Shown one piece after another: positions 9,494-18,856 of a stretch of 64,000 nt of DNA. The number at the start of each line of letters is the position of its first letter. Position 1 is the first letter of the stretch. A program made the translations under genes and the position numbers. This stretch comes from Citrobacter enshiensis (GTDB lineage Bacteria; Pseudomonadota; Gammaproteobacteria; Enterobacterales; Enterobacteriaceae): assembly GCF_029338175.1 (NCBI RefSeq), contig NZ_CP119862.1, positions 3,162,001 to 3,226,000 on the forward strand. The letters are read 5' to 3'. The notes beneath the pieces were generated by a model. The model saw nothing but the letters and a program-made list of their open reading frames with translations, ran no database searches and had not been told where the DNA came from.

Positions 9494-10216
9494 TTAGCGC
9501 GTCGCCCAGCCTTGTTTATGTAAATATTCCAGAATGAAAGGTCGGTTTTCTTTAATGATGGTGCGCCGAATATGATCGCTCCAGGTATCGCGGCGCGCGT
9601 TGCTGTCTCGCGTCTGATAATAGTGCGCAATTTGCTCGTCATAGCGCGCTAACAAAGAAGCATCCATCGGCTGATAGTGGTTCTCGTGAACAATCAACCC
9701 GGCAGGCAAACGCGGTTTAATCCCAGGATTATCGGCAGGCCAGCCGAGACACAAGCCAAACAGCGGCAGCACGTGTTTTGGCAATTTCAGCATTTCTGTT
9801 ACCGCCTCGATATTATTACGCAGACCACCAATGAACACTCCACCCAGCCCCAGGGATTCCGCGGCGGTCAGCGCATTTTGCGCCATCATCGCGGTGTCGA
9901 CCACCCCCAGCAACAGCTGCTCCGCGAGGCCTAACTGGGCATCAGGGCAAATCTGTAAATGACGATTAAAATCCGCGCAAAAAACCCAAAACTCGGCGGC
10001 CTGAGCCACGTGTTTTTGCCCACCGGTTAAGCTTACCAGCGCTTCACGCATTGTTTTATCAGTAATACGGATGATGGAACTGCACTGCAGAAAGCTGGAG
10101 CTCGACGTTCCCTGAGCAGCGGCGATAATCGCCTCGCGCTGCGCATCGGAGATCGCTTCATCAGCAAAATGGCGAATAGAACGGTGGCCGCGCAGTAAAT
10201 CAATGGTTGGAGTCAT
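9494..10216 (-). CDS. nfsA: Oxygen-insensitive NADPH nitroreductase NfsA
   Basis: FMN-dependent nitroreductase that reduces nitro compounds and quinones by two-electron steps. The 240 residues equal E. coli NfsA. FMN-binding signatures are visible: GHRSIRHF near residue 10, [14 protein letters not shown] near 40, and [14 protein letters not shown] near 125. The start overlaps the end of ybjC by 17 bases, so the two are co-transcribed; the family's SoxRS control would act at the ybjC promoter. Confidence 0.96.
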   Translation of the reverse strand: MTPTIDLLRGHRSIRHFADEAISDAQREAIIAAAQGTSSSSFLQCSSIIRITDKTMREALVSLTGGQKHVAQAAEFWVFCADFNRHLQICPDAQLGLAEQLLLGVVDTAMMAQNALTAAESLGLGGVFIGGLRNNIEAVTEMLKLPKHVLPLFGLCLGWPADNPGIKPRLPAGLIVHENHYQPMDASLLARYDEQIAHYYQTRDSNARRDTWSDHIRRTIIKENRPFILEYLHKQGWATR

Positions 10217-10490
10217 GAGGTTTATCTCTGTCGGAACGGGAAGATGAGTCGGGGGTACGCATCATCAGTTGCGGAGCGAGCCGTTGCGCGATTCGCCACA
10301 TCAGCACGACTGCAGCAGGCAGCATGAGCAGGACGCCAATAAAGATCATCACGATCTCCGCCAGCGAGGTGTTAAAAGGTGCAGGCAGTGTGAGAGTGTG
10401 ATTGAGCGATAACAAGGCCAGCGCCAGTATCACCATACCGAAAAACTCCAGTATCAACACACTTTTGGGTAGCGCGCCAATCGTCCGCAT
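10200..10490 (-). CDS. ybjC: Small inner-membrane protein YbjC
   Basis: DUF1418 protein of 96 residues with two hydrophobic segments (about residues 8-28 and 45-68) and a polar, acidic-basic tail. Its function is unknown. It is the first gene of ybjC-nfsA-rimK and overlaps nfsA by 17 bases. It is divergent from grxA across a 173-bp region that must hold both promoters; in E. coli the two sides answer to SoxS and OxyR. Confidence 0.92.
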   Translation of the reverse strand: MRTIGALPKSVLILEFFGMVILALALLSLNHTLTLPAPFNTSLAEIVMIFIGVLLMLPAAVVLMWRIAQRLAPQLMMRTPDSSSRSDRDKPHDSNH

Positions 10491-10663
10491 ATGATGTCTC
10501 CCGATGAACGGATGCTCATTGTAAAGCGTTCGGATATACCTTGCTTAACAGATATAGCCTAAAGATATCAAAGCAACAGGTGCAACCTGCTTTTCATCAA
10601 CGCCATTTAGCGGCATCATTACGGGATTCGCCGTCAGGCTCAGTAAGTTCGAGGAGAGAAACA

Positions 10664-10927
10664 ATGTTTACCGTGATTTTCGGTCGTCCAGGATGCCCCT
10701 ATTGCGTACGTGCCAAAGAGCTGGCAGAGAAATTAAGCAACGAGCACGACGATTTCAACTATCGCTATATCGATATTCACGCTGAAGGGATTTCGAAAGC
10801 GGATCTGGAAAAAACTGTTGGTAAACCGGTTGAGACCGTACCGCAGATTTTTGTCGATCAAAAACACATCGGCGGCTGCACCGATTTTGAAGCATGGGCA
10901 AAAGAGAACGTGGATCTGTTTGCCTGA
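10664..10927 (+). CDS. grxA: Glutaredoxin 1
   Basis: Glutathione-dependent thiol-disulfide oxidoreductase that reduces ribonucleotide reductase and other targets. The 87-residue protein, two longer than E. coli Grx1 at the C-terminus, has active-site CPYC at C11 and C14, the cis-proline TVPQIF near residues 60-65 and the GGCTDF glutathione-binding turn, where E. coli has a Tyr in place of this Cys. ATG 10664 is preceded by GAGGAGAG; the longer in-frame start at 10541 lacks family similarity. Confidence 0.97.
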   Translation: MFTVIFGRPGCPYCVRAKELAEKLSNEHDDFNYRYIDIHAEGISKADLEKTVGKPVETVPQIFVDQKHIGGCTDFEAWAKENVDLFA

Positions 10928-10934
10928 TGCGACG

Positions 10935-10968
10935 TAACGCCCTCGTCATGAGGGCGTTATTCGCTTTT
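10935..10968. terminator. Bidirectional terminator between grxA and ybjM
   Basis: Perfect 10-bp stem TAACGCCCTC (10935-10944) with GAGGGCGTTA (10950-10959) and a 5-base loop, followed by TTCGCTTTTCTT on the plus strand. It overlaps the stop codon of convergent ybjM. Confidence 0.8.
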
Positions 10969-11334
10969 CTTGCGCCGCGGGTCAAACAGACTGCTGATAA
11001 ATAAAAAGCAGAGTGCACCAAGCGCGCACCAGAACACCGCGCTAAACAACCAGGCAAGCTCCTGCCACAGAGAACGCGTGGGTGTAAAAAACAGCCGCAT
11101 CAGCAACAGACAACAGGGTGCCGCCAGCATCGCGCCAAACAGGGGTTTAATCACTTCCCTGCGATGGGACCAGAAACTGGCCACGGCACCGGGTAGCGTA
11201 AAAAACAGTAACCCAATCTCAGGATGACCTGCAGCCCGAAACGCCCCTTTCACGTTCATCACTAATGAAAGACACACCACAATAAAGAGTACAAAGCAGC
11301 AGACAGCGCCTGCCCAACCTTGTTTATGTTTCAA
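10957..11334 (-). CDS. ybjM: Inner-membrane protein YbjM
   Basis: Integral membrane protein of 125 residues, equal to the E. coli length, with about four membrane spans and an arginine/lysine tail (FDPRRKKSE). Its function is unknown. It is convergent with grxA, sharing the terminator hairpin, and divergent from ybjL across about 270 bp of non-coding DNA in which I recognise no specific site. Confidence 0.9.
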   Translation of the reverse strand: MKHKQGWAGAVCCFVLFIVVCLSLVMNVKGAFRAAGHPEIGLLFFTLPGAVASFWSHRREVIKPLFGAMLAAPCCLLLMRLFFTPTRSLWQELAWLFSAVFWCALGALCFLFISSLFDPRRKKSE

Positions 11335-11605
11335 TCGTTCCTCCTGACACTATCTCTATCGAACACTCTTTTCGCCCGAAGGCGTCCAGTCAGATAAAGT
11401 CATCCGGCATTCCATGCCAAAACACGCCCACACGATTCTTATAGCCGTTGATACGTAATGAGATTAAACTAACCGCATAAATTGCTTTGTTGCTTTTATT
11501 TTGGAGGCTGTGCACGATGCCGTCGCCCCTTAATTCATGGCAAAAACATTAGCGTAAATTGTCATTTCTTTCAACAGCTTACTAGTAAACAAGAAGTTAG
11601 TCTCC

Positions 11606-13291
11606 GTGAATATAAACGTCGCAGATTTGTTAAATGGGAATTACATCCTGTTATTATTTGTGGTCCTTGCGCTTGGTCTGTGTCTGGGCAAATTGCGCCT
11701 GGGATCGGTCCAACTTGGTAATTCCATTGGCGTTTTAGTAGTCTCTCTATTATTAGGACAGCAGCACTTCAGTATTAACACTGACGCCCTGAATCTCGGC
11801 TTTATGCTGTTTATTTTCTGTGTCGGCGTGGAAGCTGGGCCTAACTTTTTTTCCATTTTTTTTCGCGATGGGAAAAATTATCTGATGTTAGCCCTGGTGA
11901 TGGTGGGTAGCGCCATGCTGATCGCCCTGGGGTTAGGTAAGCTGTTTGGCTGGGACATCGGCCTGACGGCCGGCATGCTCGCCGGTTCGATGACCTCCAC
12001 TCCGGTGCTTGTCGGTGCAGGCGATACGCTACGCCATTCTGGAATGGCGAGCTCGCAGCTTTCCGTCGCGCTGGATAACCTGAGCCTGGGCTACGCGCTG
12101 ACCTATCTGATCGGCTTGGTCAGTTTAATTGTCGGCGCCCGTTACCTGCCTAAACTCCAGCACCAGGACCTGCAAACCAGCGCCCAACAGATCGCGCGCG
12201 AACGCGGCCTGGACACTGACGCCAACCGCAAAGTCTATCTGCCGGTTATCCGCGCCTACCGCGTAGGTCCGGAACTTGTTGCATGGGCAGACGGTAAAAA
12301 TCTGCGCGAGCTGGGTATTTATCGTCAGACCGGTTGCTACATCGAACGAATCCGTCGTAACGGTATTCTGGCGAATCCCGATGGCGATGCAGTGTTGCAA
12401 ATGGGCGATGAGATCGCGTTAGTGGGTTACCCTGACGCCCATGCCCGCCTCGATCCCAGCTTCCGTAATGGGAAAGAGGTCTTCGATCGTGATTTGCTCG
12501 ACATGCGCATCGTCACCGAAGAGATCGTGGTGAAAAACCACAATGCCGTGGGGCGCCGTCTTGCGCAGTTGAAACTCACCGACCACGGTTGTTTTCTTAA
12601 CCGCGTGATCCGCAGCCAGATTGAGATGCCCATCGACGACAACGTGGTGCTGAATAAAGGCGATGTCCTGCAGGTGAGCGGTGATGCCCGTCGCGTCAAA
12701 ACCATTGCGGATCGCATCGGGTTTATCTCCATTCACAGCCAGGTCACTGACCTGCTGGCCTTCTGCGCTTTCTTTATCATTGGCCTGATGATCGGGATGA
12801 TCACCTTCCAGTTCAGCAACTTCAGTTTTGGGATCGGTAATGCTGCCGGGCTGCTGTTCGCCGGAATCATGCTCGGCTTTCTGCGCGCCAACCACCCCAC
12901 CTTTGGCTACATCCCTCAGGGGGCGCTGAACATGGTGAAAGAGTTTGGCCTGATGGTCTTCATGGCGGGCGTCGGCTTGAGTGCTGGCAGCGGTATCGGC
13001 AACGGACTTGGCGCAGTCGGCGGGCAAATGCTGATTGCAGGTCTGGTGGTCAGCCTGGTGCCCGTTGTCATCTGCTTCCTGTTTGGCGCCTATGTATTAC
13101 GCATGAACCGCGCTTTATTGTTTGGCGCCATGATGGGGGCTCGTACCTGCGCCCCGGCGATGGAAATCATCAGCGACACCGCACGGAGCAACATCCCTGC
13201 ATTAGGTTATGCAGGCACCTATGCGATTGCCAACGTCTTGCTGACGCTGGCGGGGACACTGATCGTCATCATCTGGCCTGGCTTAGGATAA
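11606..13291 (+). CDS. ybjL: AspT/YidE-family putative transporter YbjL
   Basis: Membrane transporter of the aspartate:alanine exchanger family, 561 residues as in E. coli, start codon GTG at 11606. It has an N-terminal bundle of about five spans (residues 5-185), two cytoplasmic RCK_C/TrkA-C domains (about 205-370), then a second bundle of about five spans (375-560). The conserved [17 protein letters not shown] and [13 protein letters not shown] repeats lie in the two bundles. The substrate is not established. Its transcript likely ends before or within the rybB region. Confidence 0.95.
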   Translation: MNINVADLLNGNYILLLFVVLALGLCLGKLRLGSVQLGNSIGVLVVSLLLGQQHFSINTDALNLGFMLFIFCVGVEAGPNFFSIFFRDGKNYLMLALVMVGSAMLIALGLGKLFGWDIGLTAGMLAGSMTSTPVLVGAGDTLRHSGMASSQLSVALDNLSLGYALTYLIGLVSLIVGARYLPKLQHQDLQTSAQQIARERGLDTDANRKVYLPVIRAYRVGPELVAWADGKNLRELGIYRQTGCYIERIRRNGILANPDGDAVLQMGDEIALVGYPDAHARLDPSFRNGKEVFDRDLLDMRIVTEEIVVKNHNAVGRRLAQLKLTDHGCFLNRVIRSQIEMPIDDNVVLNKGDVLQVSGDARRVKTIADRIGFISIHSQVTDLLAFCAFFIIGLMIGMITFQFSNFSFGIGNAAGLLFAGIMLGFLRANHPTFGYIPQGALNMVKEFGLMVFMAGVGLSAGSGIGNGLGAVGGQMLIAGLVVSLVPVVICFLFGAYVLRMNRALLFGAMMGARTCAPAMEIISDTARSNIPALGYAGTYAIANVLLTLAGTLIVIIWPGLG

Positions 13292-13334
13292 AACTGACGT
13301 TTGCCATTAAGTGAAAATTTTTTGCTAGTTAGTA

Positions 13335-13361
13335 GAACTTTTCTTAAAGGTGTCAGTCATA
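13335..13361 (+). promoter_or_regulatory. SigmaE promoter of rybB
   Basis: A GAACTT -35 element (13335-13340) is followed after 15 bases by GTCATA (13356-13361), placing the start at 13368, exactly the first base of the RybB sequence. This fits the RpoE consensus (GGAACTT, GTCNNA). RybB is a known RpoE target in E. coli and Salmonella. Confidence 0.85.
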
Positions 13362-13367
13362 ACTAGT

Positions 13368-13446
13368 GCCACTGCTTTTCTTTGATGTCCCCAATTTGTG
13401 GAGCCCATCAACCCCGCCGTTTTGGTTCAAGGTTGATGGGTTTTTT
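13368..13446 (+). ncRNA. rybB: RybB small RNA
   Basis: Hfq-dependent 79-nt small RNA that represses many outer-membrane protein mRNAs during envelope stress. The 5' seed GCCACTGCTTTTCTTTG (13368-13384) is the established RybB seed. The 3' end is an intrinsic terminator: CCCATCAACC (13404-13413) pairs with GGTTGATGGG (13431-13440), then six T. It sits after ybjL as in K-12, but here a small membrane gene and an SDR gene separate it from rcdA. Only a few loop positions appear to differ from the E. coli sequence I remember. Confidence 0.97.
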
Positions 13447-13751
13447 GTTGCCTGAATTTCAGCCCCCTTCAAATCAGCTAGTTAGAGCACGCTTTCAACG
13501 AGTGTGGCGACAAAATGGCGCCCGCGCCAAAACCGGTCGCAGATATCTGAGTTCCTTCCCTCTGACGTTTTCGCCCTCTTCATTTCTGAACACCCTCGAT
13601 TCCTGGTCGCAATCGCGACAAGACTGACAACAGCTATAATTAAAAATCCAACGACAGAAAATAATTTCGAATGTGCTTTTTCGGATATCGAAGTGACCGC
13701 ATGCATAAGACGTACAACTGTTTCATATTGATAGCGTAAAAGGATTTAGAC
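13447..13751. other. Region between rybB and the small membrane gene
   Basis: 305 bases without a supported gene. A 74-residue minus-strand frame (13482-13706) has a single hydrophobic stretch but no ribosome site, and plus-strand frames look random. The promoter of the gene at 13752 should lie at its right end. Confidence 0.5.
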
Positions 13752-13976
13752 ATGATTTTATTTCTCGTTTTTGTACCCTTGTTAGCCTTACTTGCTCCTG
13801 TCCTGGCGGTCATTCTTGTCCAAAAAAACAAAAAACATAAGACAGAGATTGATGCCCTGACAGTCAGCAATATAGCCCTTTCGAATCAATTAAGTGAGAG
13901 CCAGGAAAAGTTAGCCCAGGCCATGCATGAACTCTCTGAACGGGAAGGAAAAGCAGCCCCCATGCCCCTGGCCTAA
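13752..13976 (+). CDS. Small single-span membrane protein, unknown
   Basis: 74 residues with no family I recognise. Residues 2-24 are a strong membrane helix (LFLVFVPLLALLAPVLAVIL), followed by a lysine-rich stop-transfer patch (QKNKKHK) and a polar, heptad-like helix (about residues 32-65) that could form a coiled coil. AGGA seven bases upstream of ATG supports the start. The layout suggests an N-terminally anchored protein with a cytoplasmic coiled coil. It lies between rybB and the SDR gene and is absent from the K-12 arrangement. Confidence 0.65.
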   Translation: MILFLVFVPLLALLAPVLAVILVQKNKKHKTEIDALTVSNIALSNQLSESQEKLAQAMHELSEREGKAAPMPLA

Positions 13977-14013
13977 AATCAGCGCCCGCAACTTAACCCG
14001 ATACCAACATTGC

Positions 14014-14034
14014 ACCCGCTTGCATGATGCGGGT
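14014..14034 (+). terminator. Short hairpin after the small membrane gene
   Basis: ACCCGC (14014-14019) pairs with GCGGGT (14029-14034) with a 9-base loop, followed by TATTGCCC. It lies 37 bases after the stop of the 74-residue gene. The T-tract is weak, so it is only terminator-like. Confidence 0.45.
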
Positions 14035-14080
14035 TATTGCCCATAATTTTGAATGGGCAGACGGGTGATGGGATAACGCA

Positions 14081-14881
14081 ATGTTACTTGAAGGCAAAAT
14101 CGCTGTCATTTTCGGGGGTAGCGGCGCAATTGGCAGCGCGGTTGCGCAGGTAATAGCGCGTGAAGGGGCACAAGTGTACCTTGGCGCACGCCACCAGACT
14201 CGCCTGGATCAGATCGCTGGCGAAATCCGCGCCGCGGGCGGAACAGCCGGGACATTTATCATCGACGTACTTGACGAGCAGTCCACCTTTACGCGCACGG
14301 CGCAACTGGCCCAACGGGTCGGCGGCATTGACATCGTGGTAAACGCAACCGGCTTTAACCACAATCAGGGAAAAGGAATCGCAGAATTATCGCTGCCCGA
14401 ATTTATGCAGGGTATAAGCCCGTTTCTGTCTGCATACTTCAATATATCCAAAGCGGTTATTCCCCATATGGGGGGTGAACGTAGAGGAACCATCCTCTCC
14501 GTCGTCGCTCCCGCAGGTCCCATGGCGGTGTCGGGCCACTCCGGTCACATCGTCGGCTGTGCAGGTATGGAAGCGTTCACCAGGGCGCTTGCCAGTGAGG
14601 TAAGCCCGAGAAATATTCGCGCCATCTGCGTGCGTTCTCATGCGATTGTCGACGCGGTTCAGGCAGGCTCTTATACCCGCGAAGTGTTCACACCAAAGGC
14701 GCAAGCGATGGGATTATCCGTAGAAGAGTGGGTCGCGGGCGCGGCGCAAAGCACAATGCTCAAACGGCTGCCAACGCTTTCGCAAGTGGCTGAGACGATG
14801 GCGTTTCTCGCATCGGATCACGCAAGCGCCATGACCGCAACGGTGGTTAATATGACGGCGGGCGCAACGCTTGACGGATGA
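14081..14881 (+). CDS. Short-chain dehydrogenase/reductase-like protein lacking the YxxxK pair
   Basis: Rossmann-fold SDR of 266 residues, a normal classical-SDR length. The cofactor loop FGGSGAIG (11-18), the DVLD acidic site (62-65), VNATG (87-91, replacing NNAG) and a serine at 140 are present. The catalytic Tyr and Lys aligned by the following AGMEAFTRALASE helix are His156 and Cys160, so ordinary SDR chemistry is doubtful. It may bind nucleotide as a sensor or use different chemistry. It is convergent with rcdA (16-base gap), absent from K-12 here, and has no strong upstream promoter that I can name. Confidence 0.8.
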   Translation: MLLEGKIAVIFGGSGAIGSAVAQVIAREGAQVYLGARHQTRLDQIAGEIRAAGGTAGTFIIDVLDEQSTFTRTAQLAQRVGGIDIVVNATGFNHNQGKGIAELSLPEFMQGISPFLSAYFNISKAVIPHMGGERRGTILSVVAPAGPMAVSGHSGHIVGCAGMEAFTRALASEVSPRNIRAICVRSHAIVDAVQAGSYTREVFTPKAQAMGLSVEEWVAGAAQSTMLKRLPTLSQVAETMAFLASDHASAMTATVVNMTAGATLDG

Positions 14882-14897
14882 GGCAGCAGTAGTCGCC

Positions 14898-15440
14898 TCA
14901 CTTCTCCCCGGCGATTCGCTTTACCATCACCAGAATGTCTTCACGCGCGAGCGGCGTGGTGTCTGTCACAAAATGCAGGGTCATACCTTCTAAAAATGCG
15001 TCCAGCGCACGGGCGGTGACAGGATCAAACCACTGCTCCAGAGTGCGCTGACTGCGCTGCATCCAGTTCTGCATCACCTGTTTTAAGGCTGGCTTACGGC
15101 TGGCAAAGGCATACAGCTGATACATCAGTTCCATGTTGTCCGGCGTTGTGACCTGGGAGCCATAAATCATGTCGGTAATGGCATTGCAGGCGCCCTGCGC
15201 ATCATTAACATCATCAAAAAAGGTCTGGTATTGCTGCGACATGCTTTCGGTAAAACCGCTAAACGCCTCCATCAGAAGATCATCAATGCCTGAAAAATAG
15301 TAGGTCATTGACCCCAGCGGCACATCCGCGATAGTGGCGATTTTTCGGTGCGTCACGGCATGAAGACCATAGGTCACTATCGCCTCCAGCGTGGCCTGAA
15401 CGATTTTGTCTCGCCGGTTTGGATCGTTTGCACGTCGCAC
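14898..15440 (-). CDS. rcdA: TetR-family regulator RcdA (YbjK)
   Basis: DNA-binding dimeric regulator linked in E. coli to csgD, appY and biofilm control. I choose GTG 15440 (ribosome site AGAGGA six bases upstream), giving 180 residues against 178 in E. coli; ATG 15470 would add ten residues unlike the family. The N-terminal TetR helix-turn-helix spans about residues 12-58 ([32 protein letters not shown]), with a ligand-binding C-domain after it. It is divergent from the MFS gene ybjJ, with a candidate operator between them. Confidence 0.93.
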   Translation of the reverse strand: MRRANDPNRRDKIVQATLEAIVTYGLHAVTHRKIATIADVPLGSMTYYFSGIDDLLMEAFSGFTESMSQQYQTFFDDVNDAQGACNAITDMIYGSQVTTPDNMELMYQLYAFASRKPALKQVMQNWMQRSQRTLEQWFDPVTARALDAFLEGMTLHFVTDTTPLAREDILVMVKRIAGEK

Positions 15441-15463
15441 ACTATTTCCTCTCATTCCATTTA

Positions 15464-15477
15464 TGTACAAATGTACA
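15464..15477. promoter_or_regulatory. Candidate RcdA operator between rcdA and ybjJ
   Basis: Two copies of the self-complementary hexamer TGTACA (15464-15469 and 15472-15477) separated by AA, in the 85-bp divergent region. The position suits autoregulation and control of ybjJ by the adjacent TetR regulator. Assignment to RcdA is inference. Confidence 0.5.
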
Positions 15478-15525
15478 CAAAGTTGTTAGTGTTGTCTTCC
15501 TTCTTCTCTTTTTTGGCTTGAATTC

Positions 15526-16734
15526 ATGACCGCCAGTTCATCACGCAGGGCATTAAGACGCCGAACCTGGGCTCTGTTTATGTTCTTTTTCATACCAGGG
15601 TTGCTGATGGCGTCCTGGGCGACGCGCACCCCCGCCATCCGGGACATTCTTTCTATTTCAACGGCGGAAATGGGGGCGGTACTGTTTGGTCTTTCGATTG
15701 GATCGATGAGCGGTATTCTGTGTTCGGCCTGGCTGGTGAAGCGATTCGGTACACGCAACGTTATTCAGATAACGATGTCATGCGCGGTCGTGGGTATGGT
15801 GATTCTCAGCATTGCGTTAGGGTTTACCTCCCCGCTGCTCTTTGCGCTGGGTTTGGGTGTTTTTGGCGCCAGTTTCGGTTCTGCAGAGGTCGCGATCAAC
15901 GTCGAGGGCGCGGCGGTTGAACGCGAAATGAACAAGACCGTCCTGCCGATGATGCATGGCTTTTATAGTCTGGGCACACTGGCGGGAGCCGGTGTGGGCA
16001 TGACGTTGACCGCAATTGGCGTACCGGCCACAACACATATTTTGCTGGCTGGCATGATAGCCATTGCGCCTATTTTTATCGCCATTCGGGAAATCCCCGA
16101 CGGCACCGGTAAAAACGCCGATGATGGCACCCACCCGGCTGAAAAAGGGCTGCCCTTTTACCGGGATCTCCAGCTGTTACTCATTGGCGTAGTGGTACTG
16201 GCAATGGCGTTTGCGGAAGGGTCCGCCAATGACTGGTTACCGTTGCTGATGGTAGACGGGCACGGATTTAGCCCAACGTCCGGCTCTCTGATATACGCTG
16301 GTTTCACGTTAGGCATGACCGTTGGGCGTTTCACCGGCGGCTGGTTTATTGACAGATATAGCCGCGTGGCGGTGGTGCGCGCCAGCGCGCTAATGGGGGC
16401 GATCGGCATTGGTCTCATCATCTTTGTTGATAGCGCCTGGGTGGCAGGGGTCTCCGTGGTTCTTTGGGGGCTTGGGGCCTCGCTCGGTTTCCCATTGACG
16501 ATCTCTGCCGCCAGCGATACCGGCCCCGACGCCCCGACACGCGTCAGCGTGGTCGCCACGACAGGTTATCTCGCCTTCCTCGTCGGGCCGCCCCTGTTGG
16601 GATATCTCGGCGAACATTATGGGCTGCGTAGCGCCATGCTGGTCGTTCTGGCACTGGTGTTGCTGGCGGCGCTGGTTGCAAAAGCGGTCGCTAAACCAGA
16701 AACAAAAACGCACACTGCTATGGAGAATGGTTAA
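15526..16734 (+). CDS. ybjJ: MFS transporter YbjJ
   Basis: Major facilitator of 402 residues, the E. coli YbjJ length, with 12 predicted spans. MFS signatures include [16 protein letters not shown] in the first loop, VKRFGTRNV (the loop 2-3 motif) near residue 70, and [14 protein letters not shown] in the second half. It resembles fucose/inner-membrane sugar-type MFS proteins, but the substrate is unknown. Its stop codon TAA shares one base with the ybjI start (16734), so the two are coupled. Confidence 0.94.
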   Translation: MTASSSRRALRRRTWALFMFFFIPGLLMASWATRTPAIRDILSISTAEMGAVLFGLSIGSMSGILCSAWLVKRFGTRNVIQITMSCAVVGMVILSIALGFTSPLLFALGLGVFGASFGSAEVAINVEGAAVEREMNKTVLPMMHGFYSLGTLAGAGVGMTLTAIGVPATTHILLAGMIAIAPIFIAIREIPDGTGKNADDGTHPAEKGLPFYRDLQLLLIGVVVLAMAFAEGSANDWLPLLMVDGHGFSPTSGSLIYAGFTLGMTVGRFTGGWFIDRYSRVAVVRASALMGAIGIGLIIFVDSAWVAGVSVVLWGLGASLGFPLTISAASDTGPDAPTRVSVVATTGYLAFLVGPPLLGYLGEHYGLRSAMLVVLALVLLAALVAKAVAKPETKTHTAMENG

Positions 16735-17549
16735 TGGGTATCAAGTTAATTGCAGTAGATATGGATGGTACTTTTCTGAGCGACCAAAAAACCTATAACC
16801 ATGAGCGGTTTATGGCGCAGTACCAGCAGATGAAAGAGAAAGGGATCCGTTTTGTGGTCGCCAGCGGCAACCAGTATTATCAGCTCATCTCTTTTTTCCC
16901 TGACATTGCCCACGAAATCGCCTTCGTTGCCGAAAACGGCGGTTGGGTGGTGAGCGAGGGAGACGATGTGTTCAACGGTAAGTTGCCCAGCGCCGATTTT
17001 CATGCGGTGGTTGACCATTTGCTGACGCGCCCGGAGGTGGAAATTATCGCCTGCGGTAAAAACAGTGCGTACACCCTGAAGCGGTATGACGATGCCTTAA
17101 AAGAGATGGCGGCGATGTACTACCATCGCCTTGAATTCGTCGATAACTTCAGCAATATCAACGATATTTTCTTTAAATTCGGTCTTAACATTTCCGAAGA
17201 TCGCATTCCTGAACTGCAGGCCGAACTGCACGAGGCCATCGGCGACATCATGGTGCCGGTGCATACCGGTTACGGCAGTATCGATTTGATCATCCCGGGC
17301 GTGCATAAGGCCACCGGTTTGCGTCTGCTCCAACAGCGTTGGGGGATCAACGATGATGAAGTCGCCGTCTTTGGCGATGGCGGTAACGATATAGAAATGC
17401 TGCGCCAGGCCGGTTTTAGCTATGCCATGGAAAATGCCAAAGAAGTCGTTGTCTCAGCCGCAAAGTACCGCGCTGGCTCGAACAACAAAGAGGGCGTGCT
17501 GGACGTTATTGACAGGATACTCCGGAGCGAAGCGCCGTTTACCCACTGA
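16734..17549 (+). CDS. ybjI: HAD phosphatase YbjI
   Basis: Cof-type haloacid-dehalogenase phosphatase of 271 residues. E. coli YbjI dephosphorylates the riboflavin intermediate 5-amino-6-ribitylamino-uracil phosphate and FMN. HAD motif I is DMDGTFL (residues 8-14), motif II sits in VVASGN near 45, and motif IV is GDGGNDIEML near 215. The start overlaps the ybjJ stop by one base. A close paralogue, ybiV, occurs at 46116 in the same window. Confidence 0.95.
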   Translation: MGIKLIAVDMDGTFLSDQKTYNHERFMAQYQQMKEKGIRFVVASGNQYYQLISFFPDIAHEIAFVAENGGWVVSEGDDVFNGKLPSADFHAVVDHLLTRPEVEIIACGKNSAYTLKRYDDALKEMAAMYYHRLEFVDNFSNINDIFFKFGLNISEDRIPELQAELHEAIGDIMVPVHTGYGSIDLIIPGVHKATGLRLLQQRWGINDDEVAVFGDGGNDIEMLRQAGFSYAMENAKEVVVSAAKYRAGSNNKEGVLDVIDRILRSEAPFTH

Positions 17550-17590
17550 TCGGCAAGCGCCATGCAAAGCAGGGTCGAGGTTTCAAACAA

Positions 17591-17620
17591 CCAGCCTGCC
17601 GGATCGCTCCGGCAGGCTGG
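17591..17620. terminator. Bidirectional hairpin between ybjI and mdfA
   Basis: Perfect 13-bp stem CCAGCCTGCCGGA / TCCGGCAGGCTGG around a TCGC loop, located between convergent genes and adjacent to the mdfA stop. The minus side continues into TTGTTTG. K-12 carries ybjH near this point; it is absent here. Confidence 0.75.
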
Positions 17621-17623
17621 TGA

Positions 17624-18856
17624 TTATCCTTCCCGTGAAGCGCCTACCTGTTTATCTTTCAGGAAGATAAACATCAGGAGCAGCCAGATAATCCCGTTTG
17701 CCAGATTAAACAGACTAAACAGACCGTTTCCGCCGCCCAGATAAGCATATTTGCTCACCTCGATACCGACGGTAAAAATCAGCATCTGCAACATGCCCAT
17801 CGCGGCAGACACGGTGCCTTTGCTCATGTCGCTGGCAAACAGGGTCAAACGCACCAGCCCCGCGTTTGCCACGCCAATACCAAAGGCATAGATACTGAGG
17901 CCTGCCGTCATCCACAGATAGGCATGAGATGAGACGACCGTCGCCGCAGCCGCGAGAATCAGCCCCAGCATAATCGGCCAGCCGCCCATGATAATTAACG
18001 AACGAACCGTCCGCCTGGCCGTCAGACGCGCCAGCACCAGGTTCCCTGCGATCAGCGCGCCAAAAATAGGGACCTGTAGCAGACCATATTCATAGCTGCT
18101 GAGCTGTTCGCCGCTAATGATGATAATGGGAGACTGTGCGATCCATGCCAGCAGAGGCAGACTGACAAACCCCAGCGCCAGCGCGCCAGCCACAAAGCGC
18201 ACGTTCTTTAGCACCAGCTTGTAATCCCGCCACAACTCTTTCAGCGAGAGTTTTTCGCCTATCCGGGTTGCCGTTTCCGGCATGGCACGCTGTAAACCGA
18301 AAAAGGCGAATGCCGCCAGTACGGCAAACAGAACGAACATGCCTTCCCACGGCAGCACATGCACCCACGCGGCCCCGACGAGAGGCCCCAGCAAGGGCGC
18401 AATCAGCGCCACGTTGGCCATCAGCGCGGTAATTTTAATGCACACCGCCTCTTCAAAAGATTCCTGAATCGCGGCATAACCTACTGCGCCGATAAAACAC
18501 AGGCTGATCCCCTGCAGGAAGCGCAGAAAGGTAAATTGCTCAATGTTTTGCGCAAGCAGCGTGGCAAGGCAGGTGACGATGAACCACACCACACCCGCGA
18601 GCATTACCGGGCGACGGCCAATACGGTCCGACAGTGGCCCTAACAGCCACTGCAAAAACATGCCGCCCGCGAGGTAGGCGGTCATTGATGTCGGGACCCA
18701 GTCAATTCCGGCCTGGTATTGTTCCACTACCGCCAGCATGCCTGGCTGGATCATATCATTGGCGATGTAGGTGGAGAATTCGTAGAGCACCAGACAGAGA
18801 GGGAAAAGCAATGCCTGACGACCCAGTCGGGCGCCAGAAGATAAACGGTTTTGCAT
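17624..18856 (-). CDS. mdfA: Multidrug efflux MFS transporter MdfA
   Basis: Proton-coupled antiporter exporting cationic and neutral drugs, 410 residues as in E. coli with 12 spans. The membrane acidic residues E26 (LYEFSTY) and D34 (NDMIQP) that bind substrate and proton are present, as are R112 (LRFLQG) and the loop signature [13 protein letters not shown] (73-85). It is chromosomal and intrinsic here rather than an acquired gene. Convergent with ybjI; its promoter lies in the 306-bp region shared with ybjG. Confidence 0.97.
   Translation of the reverse strand: MQNRLSSGARLGRQALLFPLCLVLYEFSTYIANDMIQPGMLAVVEQYQAGIDWVPTSMTAYLAGGMFLQWLLGPLSDRIGRRPVMLAGVVWFIVTCLATLLAQNIEQFTFLRFLQGISLCFIGAVGYAAIQESFEEAVCIKITALMANVALIAPLLGPLVGAAWVHVLPWEGMFVLFAVLAAFAFFGLQRAMPETATRIGEKLSLKELWRDYKLVLKNVRFVAGALALGFVSLPLLAWIAQSPIIIISGEQLSSYEYGLLQVPIFGALIAGNLVLARLTARRTVRSLIIMGGWPIMLGLILAAAATVVSSHAYLWMTAGLSIYAFGIGVANAGLVRLTLFASDMSKGTVSAAMGMLQMLIFTVGIEVSKYAYLGGGNGLFSLFNLANGIIWLLLMFIFLKDKQVGASREG

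Noticed and set aside
12419-13027. 202-codon minus-strand frame inside ybjL
   Set aside because: Antisense shadow of the transporter coding sequence; low-complexity charged product with no start signal.
13482-13706. 74-codon minus-strand frame with a hydrophobic stretch near rybB
   Set aside because: No ribosome site before its ATG and no recognisable family; kept only as a note in the intergenic entry.
17624-18856. mdfA as an acquired resistance gene
   Set aside because: It sits in its conserved chromosomal place between ybjI and ybjG with core-like composition; it is an intrinsic efflux gene.
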